NCBI RefSeq assembly: GCF_017591425.1
Contig: NW_024467120.1
Span: 3,534,001-3,598,000, forward strand
Length of the DNA: 64,000 nucleotides
From: Ochotona curzoniae
Taxonomy: Eukaryota; Chordata; Mammalia; Lagomorpha; Ochotonidae
Direction of reading: 5' to 3'
A program made the translations under genes and the position numbers. This document shows positions 1-10,703 of the stretch, piece by piece. The first letter of the stretch is position 1. Each line of letters starts with the position of its first letter. The notes under the pieces were generated by a model. It ran no database searches and had not been told where the DNA came from. It was given only the letters and a program-made list of their open reading frames with translations.

Positions 1-1334
1 GACAGCAAACAGGACAGATGCTGAGCCCAGGCCTGGAAAGTCTTGGGAAGAGTTCACCGCAAGGGCTCCAGCTCCACTCTGCCTGCTTCTCCACAATACT
101 GGCTGGATGAGAAATTTCCCAAAGGAGAAATCAAGAGCGATCCTGACAACCTTTTAACAGGAGGACATATGCACAGAGCAGGGGAGGACCCCAGAGTGGA
201 GCAGGTGGACAGGAGGAGGCTTGTATCCCAACCCTGGAGACTCCTGGATCCTCACCAAGGACTATCAGTACGGGCACCAAGGACTATGTCCCAACTACCA
301 AGGAGGCCACAGGGAGTTGGAGTGCCTTCGGAGGCTGAGAACTCTGAAGTCATCCATTTCCGTTCAGATCTACCACGTGGGATGGAAGAAGCCCAAATCC
401 TTCCTTGCAGGATCCAAGGTCATTGGAACAACAGCTAGGAGCCCTGAGCGGTCCTCAGATACAGAAGGACAGTAAACTTCCTTTGGGACTCGGGAGAGGA
501 GCTTTCTCTGGTCCTTATTTAGTTCCAACTTTGGATCCCCACCCTCTCTTGCAATGACCATCAGGGTCGTTCTGGAGGCCACCCCCACCAAAAAAAATTA
601 GAATAGATCAACAGAGAACAACAAGGAAAGCTTAGAACCAAACAAGAAACGGTCAGCGTGGACACACGCATACCTTACTAGTTAGGACACAAAGATTAGT
701 TACTCCTCACTAAGGTATTGAAGATTTCTCTGCACACCCCTCCTAAAACTGTTCTGCACCTCAACTGTTGACATATGCCTTGTTAGAGTTATAAGCCAGT
801 TTAGACTATCCTAAAATCTGCCAAGTTCAGCAAAATTACACTTCAGCACTATAAACTGCTAAATACTAAAATGAAAATAGACACGAGACAGCTGAATAGT
901 ACCCTATAGCCATTTTAAGGTGTATAGAAACCAGTTGTATATAAACTAAAATAGAAATGTCAATGAAGTAGTCACAGGATGTGGTTCAGAACTTGCATTT
1001 TTTTTTAACACATTGGTTAGTCAATACTATGTCTAATAATTCCATAATGTTGTAAATTGTTGCTGATGTTATGTTGTGGCTTTTAATTGATCGGGATGAT
1101 ATTCTGCCAGTTCTGCCTTCAGACCAGAGATGGTCTCCCCAAGAAACCAATGAATTTATCTGGACAATAAGATGCTGGACTCTATGCTTGGTATATGCTT
1201 GCAATGAAAGAATCTTGACTGATTTTGAACTGTAATACTGCAACAAGGTGGAAGAATCCACCATGGGGGGAGGGTACGGGGAGGGGTTGGGGGAATCTCA
1301 GAGCCTATGAAACTGTATCACATAATGCAATGTA

Positions 1335-1371
<37 letters not shown>

Positions 1372-1373
1372 GA
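1..1373 (+). mobile_element. L1 retrotransposon 3' UTR and tail (5' part outside window)
   Basis: The stretch from the window start to an (AAT)n tail reads like the long 3' untranslated region of a lagomorph L1. The last part is the most diagnostic: 'gcaacaaggtggaagaatcc' is followed by a G-rich run (1264-1292), then 'gagcctatgaaactgtatca' and 'cataatgcaatgtaattaat', which ends in the tail. This G-rich tract plus terminal block recurs near 13.8, 46.4 and 52.0 kb. No ORF2 reverse transcriptase frame is visible, as expected for the 3' UTR only. The first 600 bases are assigned by continuity and are less certain than the last 400. The upstream target-site copy lies outside the window. Confidence 0.72.
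1337..1371. repeat. (AAT)n microsatellite forming the L1 tail
   Basis: About eleven AAT units directly follow the L1 terminal block 'gcaatgtaattaat'. The array has replaced a plain A tail. A leucine-rich minus-strand frame through it is an artefact of the repeat. Confidence 0.9.
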
Positions 1374-3095
1374 ACCCCCTCAAGGGATGGGGGGGAAAAC
1401 ATCATCTCATTTCCACATCCCATGAGGGAGGTGGCCAGCTGGCTCCATGTTCTCACTCTCCCAAGCTGTGCTGTGCTCCACAAAGCCTGGGGCCAGCAGT
1501 GGCCAGGTGGAGGCTCCGTTTGTTCCACTAGCCTCCCTGGGATTGGGCTTCCCAGAGCTCTGATGGCCCAGTTCATCAGAAGAACACGATGACCTCCACG
1601 AACTCAGCAATGCTTTTCTGCAATGTTCTGAGACAGTCTTGTTCAAGCATCTGCTGCCCATTGGCATGGGTGAACAAACAAAAGCAAAGCTGAAGGTTCC
1701 AGATCATTCAAAAATCTGCAAACCACTCCTCCAAAGTTGCCTCACAGTGCCTTCCATCCTGTGGCAGGATGGGCCTGGAGGGACTGGAGTGTTCAGGTGA
1801 GCCACAAGGGCAGTTAGTCTCTGGGCTCCTGACACCAAAGCTTGAATGAGCCCCAGTGAGTCTCTGTGCCCGCTGGTGCCCTCTGGTGGGTAACACCACT
1901 CACTGCTCCCCAGGGAACACAATAGTCTGCACCTGGCCCCCAACTCTGATCTTCCGCACGCCTCCTCCGGTGGCTGATTTTTAATGCATGTCTTTTCTTC
2001 CAATCATGATTCGTCATCATGAACAAAGCAGCCTTCCTTCTGAGAGTTCTGGGAGTCTTCACAGGTCATTACGGAAACAAGACAGCTTAGGGAACCTGAA
2101 CTTGCAAGTGGTGTCAGAAGCGAGACCCACCCTGCCCCCCCCCCCCCCCCCCCCCCCCCCGGTAAAACTGTCCTAACTTTGCAGGTGGCCAATCAACTCC
2201 TCAAAGATGGAGATGATTCATCATAAACAGCTGATGTAATCAAATACGCAAGTTCAGGGATAAGAATGTATCACGAACCAAGTATTATATTGATCCAAAT
2301 CTGCACAGCTCAAGACAGTGGCTGGCAAACAGGCAGATGAGTGGGACAGAAACAGGCCAGGGTATTGCGACCTGGGCCAGGGTCACGTGCAGCAGTTACT
2401 CAATGGCGCACACACGTTAACAGCACTGTGGGGAACAGTTTTAACAGGGATAAGAGTTAAAGCGTTGGGACGCAATGGGAGTCACCGATGGGTTGGCTGA
2501 CAGGTGTCTTAATGCTCTCTGTTCTCTGAGTAGGATTGGTGAGAATTTGCCGCAGGCATCAGATACTGAACATGTCAACAGGCCAAATGGAATATCTGGC
2601 TTAAACAGTTAGCTCTACGGGTTTCTGGGGACCGACTTCCTTTGGGACACAGAGGAAGATGTGCACGTTCCCGGATAGGACTAGTTTTGCCAAGTTCGTG
2701 GTCATGCTGAGCCATGCCTGTGTCAGTATAGCAGCTCGGCTGCCCAAGAGTCAAGAAACTCTGAAGCCTTAGTCTTCTTGGGGCTGTCCTCTTCTCCCAT
2801 GAAGAAGAATGCAAGATGACTTCATACCAGACTCACCAACACTGGCATCCATGTTCACATTCACGCCAGATCAGAGGTACCAAATCCCCAGAGGTGGGAA
2901 CAACCCCTGGAATGCTTCTGAATGGACCACAGGATGGTGCTGTGACAACCCAGGTCCAGTGGATCTTTAAATCTCCTTGCGACTCCATGACTTCTTAGCA
3001 GTATCCCAAAGGCTTTAATAATTTCCACCACTCCTGCCAACAGGGAAACGGAGACCTCACCTTCTTCAACTGTACTTTAAAAATAAATTGCATGT
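1374..3095. other. Unique DNA, no gene recognised
   Basis: Apart from the poly-C run at 2135-2160 I see no repeat family and no convincing splice-bounded open frame here. Open frames of up to about 100 codons on both strands overlap one another, have no recognisable domains and are treated as chance frames. Confidence 0.5.
2135..2160. repeat. Poly-C tract, 26 uninterrupted cytosines
   Basis: A run of 26 C follows 'gacccaccctg' and ends at 'ggtaaaactg'. Poly-proline and poly-glycine frames across it are by-products. Such tracts are length-unstable in replication and sequencing, so the exact count may be an assembly choice. Confidence 0.95.
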
Positions 3096-3099
3096 CTGC

Positions 3100-3337
3100 C
3101 ATGAGAAATTGCCTCATGCCCACTAGGATGGTCATTATATATATATTTTTAAGGAAAAACAGGAAATAACAAGCCTTGGGAAGGATACAGAAAAATGGGA
3201 AGCCTGTTCACTGCTGGTGGGAACAGAAGATGGCATGGCTACGCAGGGAGCAACATGGCAGCGCCCCCTAAAGGCTAAACGCACAATTATCCTGCGATGC
3301 TGCAATTCCGCTTCTAGCTTTATGTTCCAAAGAATCA
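3100..3337 (+). mobile_element. Ancient L1M fragment, part 1
   Basis: The sequence follows the familiar 3' region of old mammalian L1 elements: 'gcctcatgcccactaggatg', then 'cactgctggtgggaacagaa', then 'atgctgcaattccgcttcta'. It is clearly diverged. The copy is interrupted by a SINE at about 3338 and resumes after it at 3703. Confidence 0.8.
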
Positions 3338-3702
3338 GGGGCTCAGTGGTCTGGCATGACATATCAGGTCAAGCCATTATCTGAAACACTGGCATACGAT
3401 GTGGATGCTGGTTCACATTTTGGCTGCTCCATTTCCAATCTGCTCATTGCTAATGGTCTGGGAAAAGCAGATGATGACCCAAGTGGCTAGGTCCTTGCTA
3501 CCCGTGTGGGAGACCTGGATGAATTTCCTAGCTCCTGCCTTTGATTCGGTTCCGTCATGGCCACTGCGGTCACGTGGGGAGAGAACCACTGCATGTAAGA
3601 CTCCGCCCCCCGCCCCGCCATCACCTCCCTCTGACCTCTTTGCTCCCGCCTCTCTGTCACTCTGATCCTCACCTAAAAAAATATATTTTCTTAAAAAAAA
3701 AT
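3338..3702 (+). mobile_element. CSINE (older type) inserted in L1M
   Basis: Recognised by the body motifs 'ctggttcacattttggctgc', 'ctgctcattgctaatggtct' and 'acccgtgtgggagacctgg', a pyrimidine-rich 3' region (3600-3670) and an A-rich tail ending near 3702. Its head is degenerate, so the left edge is approximate. Lagomorph CSINEs derive from a tRNA and are mobilised by L1. This copy is old but younger than the L1M it splits. Confidence 0.78.
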
Positions 3703-4110
3703 AGAGACTCAAGCAGCTAGTGTATGCCGATGTTCATGGTGATATTATTCACCAGAGCCAAATGAAAGAAACAATTCAAATATCCAGCAACAGAAGAAGA
3801 GATAAATAGCATATGGTATGGCCACACACTGGAGTATTAATCAACCTTAGAAAGGAACAGAAACTCTGAATCACGCTATCACAGGCTTGACTCACAAAAC
3901 AAACGCTAAGTGAAGGTCAAGACAGAACCACAGCGAGTCCTATTCATACAGAAAGAGTACAACAGAAGTTTACCAAGAGCTGGCAAGGGGAGAGACTGTC
4001 TCAAAGCATATATACTGGCAGACCAGCAAAACACAAAGCTGTGAATACGTCAATGGTGAGGATGACACGATATGACTGCATTTAATCTTCCTTAAAAACA
4101 GTTCACATGA
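3703..4110 (+). mobile_element. Ancient L1M fragment, part 2
   Basis: The L1M 3' sequence resumes: 'gatgttcatggtgatattat', 'caaatatccagcaacagaag', 'ggccacacactggagtatta', 'accaagagctggcaagggg'. These match in order the old-L1 text about spotting, sampling and target sites that follows part 1. The copy is interrupted again at 4111. Confidence 0.8.
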
Positions 4111-4452
4111 GGTCTGGCGCGGTGACCTAGCAGCTAAGGTCCTTGCCTTGAACAATTCGGGATCCCATAAGGGCACCAGTTCTAATCCTGGCAGCTCCAC
4201 TTCCCATCCAACTCCCTGCTTGTGGCCTGGGAAAGTAGTGGAGGACGGTTCAAAGTCTTGGGACGCTGCACCCGTATGGGAGAATCAGGAAGAGACTCCT
4301 GGTTCCTGGCTTCAGATTGGCGCAGCTCCAGCTGTAAAGGTCACTTGGGGAATGAATCTTCAGACAGAAGATCTTCCTCTCTCTTTCTCTTCCTTCCTAT
4401 ATAGCTATATAGCTGACTTCGCAATAAAAATAAACACATCTTAAAAAAAAAA
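4111..4452 (+). mobile_element. CSINE (pika type), near full length, inserted in L1M
   Basis: The head reads 'ggtctggcgcggtgacctag', followed by 'aaggtccttgccttgaac', 'gggatcccataagggcacca' and 'ttcccatccaactccctgct'. The usual 3' part is present, with an 'aataaaaataaa' run and an A tail. L1M 3'-end sequence sits on both sides ('ttaaaaacagtt' before, 'ggttaacatggaatgcctaa' after), so this insertion also landed in the old L1. Confidence 0.88.
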
Positions 4453-4500
4453 CCCGGTTAACATGGAATGCCTAATGTTAATATTTTATCACAATGTAAA
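4453..4500 (+). mobile_element. Ancient L1M fragment, part 3 (3' terminus)
   Basis: The phrase 'ttaatattttatcacaatgt' resembles the extreme 3' end of old L1 copies, where a 'tattttaccacaata' block precedes the tail. It completes the copy begun at 3100. Confidence 0.6.
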
Positions 4501-5309
4501 ATCAACATTATAAATCACATGTCATGGTTCAAAGAGTTTGAAAGCAGCAATTCTGCTTTTGTACCATGTAGTGTACCCCTTGCTTCTACTCTGCGTGGAG
4601 TCTGCATTCCACAACCTGACGCCTTCTTCCGCCTTCCGATGGGGAGACAGACCTAGAGCCACAGGAAGTGAAGAAACACTCCAGGGCCACCATATCACTT
4701 CTGCTTCACAGCCGTGTCTTCCTCATCCCCTCCATTCTGTCACCAGGCTGTATCAGAGTAATAAAGCTTGCTTATGGACCAACAAATATTATAGACTTTG
4801 CAAGTCCTGCTGTCTTCATCACAGCTACTCGTCTGTGCCAGCTGCCACAGACAACGTGCAAACCAACCGGAGGAGCTGTATCCTGTCTGGCCCTCCAACT
4901 CACTCGCTCAAGGCCTAGGGGCTGAGCCACTCCCATCACTGCCTCCGGACACCTCTTGTTTCATCCAGTGGTGCTTCCACTTGAGCACGCGTGGGATTCA
5001 CCTGCACTTCTCTAGTGGTGCTGATGGTGCTGACCCAGGAAGAGAACCACGGCCTGCCATTTCAGGTACCTCCTCCCTGGTCCCATACTGCAGGTCCTCC
5101 CAATCCCAACCTTCTCCTGTGCCTCTACTGTCTGCCCCCTCTTCCCAACCACTAACCCTTCAATAAGTGTTGTCTCAACCATCCTCCTGGTCTTCATTAG
5201 GCCTACACTGGCCACTCCCTCCGTGCCTTCGCCCACAGCGGGTCATCTGACCACTATTCCCTTTTGCAAGTATTACTGACATCTTGGCAAAGTCACTTCA
5301 GACTACGGA

Positions 5310-5410
5310 AATCTCTGGGTTCATGCAGCTTCCCCCTGAGACTACAAACTCCTGGACCCTGTGGACAGGATTTCATAACCTCTTGCTAGTCCAAGGGCGT
5401 TGCCCTTTCT
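5310..5410 (+). mobile_element. Possible L2-like 3' fragment
   Basis: The phrase 'gactacaaactcctggaccc' followed by 'tggacaggatttcataacct' resembles the L2 3' text 'gaatgtaagctccatgaggg...cagggatttt'. Similarity is weak and judged by eye. An alternative is plain unique DNA. Confidence 0.3.
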
Positions 5411-6646
5411 GTCTTCTCTTGGTGTTGCAGTTTTGTCTTCCTTAGAAGCTAGCTTTGGGCAAAACACTTCTGGATGGGCTTCTAGGTTTTAGATGTGAAG
5501 CTATGGTACCGGGTCGAAAACTGATCCCATCACAGAGGGACCTAAAGTAGTAATGCAGTGACAGAGCGGCCAGACTACACAATTCCACTGCGAAGGCACA
5601 CTCTCGTGAGCTCATCAACCCCCGAGTGTTCTGTGTCAGGAAGGGCAAGCACACTGTGAATGCGGTGTTGTTAAAGATGTGTGCTGCATGAGAAGGCTTC
5701 TAAAAATTCCCAACCAATCATCCAAAATGATGCCCAGACGCCCTGTGGTCGATCTCAAGGAAACACCCTGCTAGTCTTGAGATTTACTGGAAAGGATCTG
5801 TATTTACAAAGACAACAATCTTATTGAAACCAGCCTAAGCCAAACGCAAAAGGGACCAAGGAGACCAGCTGTGAAAATCAGCCGCGATAAGAATGCTGAA
5901 ATCAATGTTTGTTTTACAATTAGGGGAGTGACTCACATTCGGTAACGGATGGCTGCGTTCTGACCCTCCCGAGATGAAATGGTTCACTCAGAAAAGCCCA
6001 GTCAATGGGAACCCTACTTGGCACCTCCGTTTATTTCACAGAGAGGCTACAGGGTGGCTCTCTTGGAGTCCAGAGATGGCTGCAAGTCATCGCCCATCAG
6101 AACAATGGAGAGTGGGACATGACTTGGGGGCTACGACGGCCTCTCCCCTGACCCGTCCTGCAGCACGCAGCCAGGGGAACGTCATGGCCACCCAGTGAAC
6201 TGCCAGAGACCCTACAAAACGGCTCCTGGCCCTCCCTGTTGCAATGCCATTCATGTCATCAGGTATTCAAGCAGCAGCAACGCGCGCACACCCTGCTGAT
6301 GCCCAGCGACACCCTCTAAGTGAGACATGCTGGCAATGACCCTGGCCTCAGCAGGAAGGGCTGGGCACGCTAGTGTTCCATCTAACTTACTTGTGGATTT
6401 AGAATCTGAGAAGAAGAGAACACCTCTCCAGGCAGTGCTCCTTGAAGAGAGGTGATCACAACCAGCGCAGCAGACAAAATAGCCGTCCCTTACTCTCACT
6501 TTTCAAACACCGTTGGTTTGGGTGGTGCCTTACTTCTGGCTACTTCCATTTGGCAACGGGTGGCTTAGGAAAGGTATTCAACTTTTTAGGCTCTTAGAGA
6601 AAAACACAACTGATCGGTCCATGTCATGAGGCTGCTGGGGGAACTG

Positions 6647-6661
6647 TGGTGGTGGTGGTGG
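6647..6661. repeat. Short (GGT)n run
   Basis: Five GGT units follow 'gggggaactgt'. Too short to be more than a minor simple repeat. Confidence 0.85.
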
Positions 6662-7716
6662 GGTGAACTGGGGTCAAGTCCAAGATTGTGGTGCCTCAAC
6701 CTGCCTCCAGGGAGGATACCCTTGCAAGCATCCAACCATTCCTCCTGCTGCTACAACCGAGGGCCACACCGCCTGGATTAGGATCGCAGCATCCTCACCG
6801 CCAACTGTGGGACCTGATGTAAGCTTGTTCATGTTTTCCTGTTTCTGAAGCAAGAACAACAGCAGTACCCAGTCAGTCACCTGCTGAAACCAGGCCCTGG
6901 ATGATGGAACATTCTGGAAATCGGGGCTGCTGTTCTGATGTTTACTCTTTCTAGATGGGCTCTCCTTTCTGCCCCCTTCCCATTTGTGTAAGGTCTTGCA
7001 CCTTCCTCTCTCGAGTAGCTTTCTCAGCACGTCACATCCAGCGAAGAGGTGGGCAGAACCATCTCCAATGAACAAGCCTGATTTCCCTTAATGAGCAGTT
7101 ATAAGTCTTACCAGTCCAGAAAGTTTTCGAAGTCTCTAAAATTACCTCCTGGAAATACTCTGTGAGCACACACATACATATTGTTTCCTTAACCTGAAGT
7201 CTTATCTGTTGAATGAGTGATTACATTGATATTCCAAAATGAAATGCTTCTATTTCAAATTTGAGTCCGCCAGGATCATATGCTGTACATACATATATTA
7301 CTGTATACATATCTACATTGTGTATACATGATTACATACTGTAAGTTAACACATTTTCCTTTTTGCCCTCAACCAGAATCTCCACAACATTGTAGAATAC
7401 ACACATAGATGAAATGGACAGTTGTTTTTTTAATTAAAGATCCTGATAGCAAATCAAAGATAAGAAATGATACTTGTTGAAGTAGGGAGGACCACCGGTA
7501 CCTCCCACATCCACCTGCTTCTAACTTACACAAGTGATATATGGAGACTTCAGCTTGGCTAACGGCTTGATCCAGAGAGAGAGCGGCTGCTGGGGTCACG
7601 CTGGTTTTTGGAAGTGGACATTAAATGACTACCAGTAGGTAAGCAAATGTTTCACAGATCAATGGATACGGAGGAAAGGGACTGAGTACCCCGTTGACAA
7701 TAAACCTCATTGTCTT

Positions 7717-7785
7717 TGCTCGCCATTCCTGTGCCAGGCATGGGCAGGCTCAGGCATGAGTGTGTCTGCACAGGAATGGCGAACA
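7717..7785. repeat. Hairpin-forming inverted repeat with 14-bp perfect arms
   Basis: The left arm 'cgccattcctgtgc' (7721-7734) is the exact reverse complement of 'gcacaggaatggcg' (7768-7781). The pairing extends outward by one more base pair and, past a mismatch, two further pairs. The 33-base loop contains two copies of 'caggcatg'. As RNA this would fold into a single stem-loop of precursor-microRNA size. It could equally be the remnant of a small palindromic transposon. Confidence 0.85.
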
Positions 7786-8149
7786 GGTCACGCACATTCG
7801 AGAGATGGCTGCAGGGACAACGAGACAACGAACAGTGAAGGATGCAACGCCCAGCAGAAGCTTCCAGCACGTTCTCTCTGCTCAGTTTCAGTCTCACAGT
7901 CAGTCACCTGCCGAAGATCTTGCGCGGGCTGCTCCGGCATGCCCTCATCAGCACCCTGGTTCCCTCATGTGTATACCAAGGCGCTGGCACCATCTTTCCA
8001 GGTCTAAGTCATAGTGCCATCTTTGATACCTCTCTTATAACTGAGTTCCCACAGCCGGGAACTTACTAATCAGGCCGATCTTCCATCCGAGTACTTCAAT
8101 GAATGAGGAAGGAGCTTCGGGTCAGCCCCTTTTTGCATGGTCAGCAAAG

Positions 8150-8235
8150 CATGGCCTGGTGCAGTAGCCTAGCGGCTACTAATTCACTAATCACTTAACA
8201 GGGTACCTAAGTCTAGAGTCTGCATTTAATGAATT
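8150..8235 (+). mobile_element. Possible collapsed CSINE (head and A-rich tail only)
   Basis: The phrase 'ggcctggtgcagtagcctag' followed by 'cggctac' resembles the pika-type SINE head, and an A run lies at 8240-8251, but the body motifs are absent. It may be a deleted copy or a coincidence. Confidence 0.3.
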
Positions 8236-9692
8236 CTAGAATAAAAAAAAAAAGTCTCTTGGATTCAGTAGGAATTCAATCAACGCTCATTTCTGTTTCC
8301 TCCCTAATTAGCAGACAGCGAAAGCAGCGGTCAGGACATTCTAGAATTCTGCCAACGGTTTCAGCTTTTTCACAATTAGCCACCAAATTTGCATTTGCGT
8401 CTTTGCTACTGTTCTGTTACCCAGAAATCAATGCCTTTTCCTGACTCCTTCAAAAAGATCTGCTCTGCTCTAAAAGACAGGATTGATACTTTTGTTCCTT
8501 GTGAGTTAATTCCAGCAGTGGGGAGGTCAGCCAGGCCTCCTCCTGGTGTTGAGCGCCTGTGCGCCTAGATGCCAGAGCCCTGAGGCAGCCTCCGGGTTCA
8601 GCTGGATGATCGGGCCTACCGCAGGCTTGGTCTTCAACTCAGTTTACTTTGGATGGGCGAACAGGAAAGGCGGCCTTCACTCCAGTATGAGACCATTCCT
8701 TAGAACAAGTCAGTTTGGCATTTTCCAAACTACAAATAAGAGGCTTCCATCAGCAAAGCGCTCGAATGTTAAGCAGATAAGTGCACCCCTTCAACCCGGA
8801 GACATCTCATCTCTGGATCTGACAGACTCTCTCAGTTCTCCAGAAAGCCATGTTTTAAAAATTAAGGTTTTTCTTTCCTTCTGTCATTAGGCATATTTTA
8901 TAGTTGCCTTCTATTCGGCTCCGGTTCACCCACGGGTCAGCGGGTGGGATAATGAGAGACAAGGAGAAGGCAGAGTCTGTATCCATCAGGAACATTTCCA
9001 GCACAGAGGATGACACGAACCCACCCCAAGCACATGCAGCAAAACCACGGCCCTGAGTTCCTAAGAACTCAGAGGAGTCCGGCCCTTACGCAAGCCAGAC
9101 GCAGCCGGAGTGGAGCACCTCTTTGGCTGGTGGCTTTTATTTCCTGTTTTAGAGCTCATCTGAAATGTTCCCCCAAAGAAAGGGTAGAAGACTGTGATTT
9201 GATCAGACGTGTGGCCTGACTGATTCCGTCACACTGAAGCCAGAACCACACAGACACGTGTGGCGTCCCACGGGGACCTACTTCCTGACCTATTATGCCC
9301 AGCAGCCACGGCTTGCTCCAGGGGTCAGCAGAAGTGTCATGGCGGAACCACTGTCAGGTTTCATTGAGGAGGACACAGATCTCCACAGGGAGTCTAAGGA
9401 AACACTCTCCTCCCCAAGGGATCGTCTCCGCAACTTCCCGGACGGAAGTGCAGCCGGAAGGTGGAAAGGAAAAGGACAGGAATGCCACTGGCTGCTAGGT
9501 TGGTGGGCTGGTGGGCGGTGGCTTCTGGAAGGTGTTGAAATCCTCATCGAGAACAACCACAGTTGACTGGTACTTCTGAAATGCTCCAACCGGAAGAATT
9601 TTGGGTCTTGGATTGTTTAGGATTTAGACATATTTGCATATGCATAAGGAGAAGTCTTGGGGGACGGGACCCAAGCTCAAACCACAAAGTCC

Positions 9693-9715
9693 ACTTTCAT
9701 GTGCGACATGAAAGT
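9693..9715. repeat. Perfect 23-bp palindrome with 3-base loop
   Basis: The left arm 'actttcatgt' (9693-9702) is exactly complementary to 'acatgaaagt' (9706-9715) around the loop 'gcg'. It is capable of cruciform or hairpin formation. It could also be a binding site for a dimeric factor. No repeat family is recognised around it. Confidence 0.92.
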
Positions 9716-10114
9716 AATTTTACATAAATTTTTTTTTAATACATCTGCTTGCTTACTGGAACCCATCACACTAGGTCAGGCACGGGATTTTCCACGCGTG
9801 GCTCTCGGTAGGCGCTCAGAAAGCTGTGGACTTCAGACGGTGTGGGATTTCAGAGTTTTGAATTAGAGACACGGGAGTTGTACGAATGGACTTGGCCATT
9901 CAACTTGAAACAGAAGAGTCACTGTCTGCATGAAAAGGGAATTCAAAGGGTTCACGGTGGAGGCGGGCACTGTGCTTCAGGGTCATCACTGCACAAGGGG
10001 CCTGACAGTGAGGCTCTGCTCACAGGGCGGATGATTGGAAACACCGTGACACTAAAAACAGATTCTCTGGAGTCTTCCAGCAGCCTGGAGGTCTGGGCTG
10101 CCACCTGCTAGCTC

Positions 10115-10165
10115 CATGCTGAAAGCTCCTCCAGTGATTCTGATGGACAGCTAGGTGTGGGAGCT
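10115..10165 (-). mobile_element. MER5A-like fragment (hAT-Charlie), minus
   Basis: The phrase 'ctccagtgattctgatggac' resembles the reverse complement of the MER5A 5' region, which reads about a residue run of 'tgcatcagaatcacctggag'. Only about 50 bases align, so this is tentative. Confidence 0.4.
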
Positions 10166-10199
10166 GCTTACTCCACTAGCCACCCGAGTCTTGATTATG

Positions 10200-10318
10200 G
10201 TAACACATTAGAATCACCGGGGGAGATCTATTTTTTAAATTCTCCTAGTTAGATGGCAGCCACACCCTGGAGCAGCACCCTTGGGTGGGTGAGCATCAGC
10301 GATCTCAACAGGCAGTGA
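10200..10318 (+). mobile_element. MER5A-like fragment (hAT-Charlie), plus
   Basis: The phrase 'cattagaatcaccgggggag' followed by an A/T run and 'cacaccctggagcagcaccc' resembles the MER5A left part, a small non-autonomous hAT element found across placental mammals. It lies opposite in orientation to the fragment just upstream. Confidence 0.55.
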
Positions 10319-10320
10319 CA

Positions 10321-10338
10321 CTAACCCTAACCCTAACC
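10321..10338. repeat. Interstitial telomere-type repeat, three CTAACC units
   Basis: Three exact CTAACC units (complement of the vertebrate telomere repeat TTAGGG) follow 'ggcagtgaca' and end at 'gagcagtagc'. Short interstitial telomeric tracts can arise during repair of a double-strand break. Three units may also arise by chance in 64 kb or by local slippage. Confidence 0.9.
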
Positions 10339-10703
10339 GAGCAGTAGCCCCGGGGGAAGGAGCCTCCTCTTCCTCCAGTAACAGGAGAGGACCTGATTCG
10401 AGCAGACCCTCCACAACACAGTCACACACCCTTGTCTTCTAAAGCCTAGAACTGTTCCGACCACAGAAACATACCCAAAAGAAAAAACGATCCTTTCCTG
10501 TCCTAATACGGGATGCGTACTGAGATATCCCCTGGGTCCCTGAAGCCACAGGCAGTTTCAATCTTCCTGAACATTAGAGATTTTTTTTCCCCTGTATGAA
10601 GATCTCCAAGAAGCTCATGGTATTATGAAATCTACACGGTATCATCACATTTTTTGTATCACAATACTTTTACTATTTTCCCATGTCCCATGAACTTGTT
10701 GTT

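Larger units (their letters stand above)
4501..10100. other. Mostly unique DNA, no gene recognised
   Basis: No SINE is clearly seen in these 5.6 kb except a possible 8150-8185 head fragment. Open frames (for example near 4538-4918 and 8546-8890) lack domains and conserved-looking splice borders. Notable structures inside are a GGT run at 6647-6661, an AT-rich stretch at 7283-7345 and inverted repeats at 7717-7785 and 9693-9715, listed separately. Confidence 0.5.

Noticed and set aside
1..440. 131-codon frame at the window start
   Set aside because: It lies in the L1 3' UTR and has no similarity in style to ORF1 or ORF2 proteins.
1298..1576. Minus-strand frame with a leucine/isoleucine run resembling a membrane segment
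   Set aside because: The run is a translation of the (AAT)n microsatellite at the L1 tail.
2004..2192. Frames with long proline or glycine runs
   Set aside because: They are translations of the 26-base poly-C tract and have no other coding feature.
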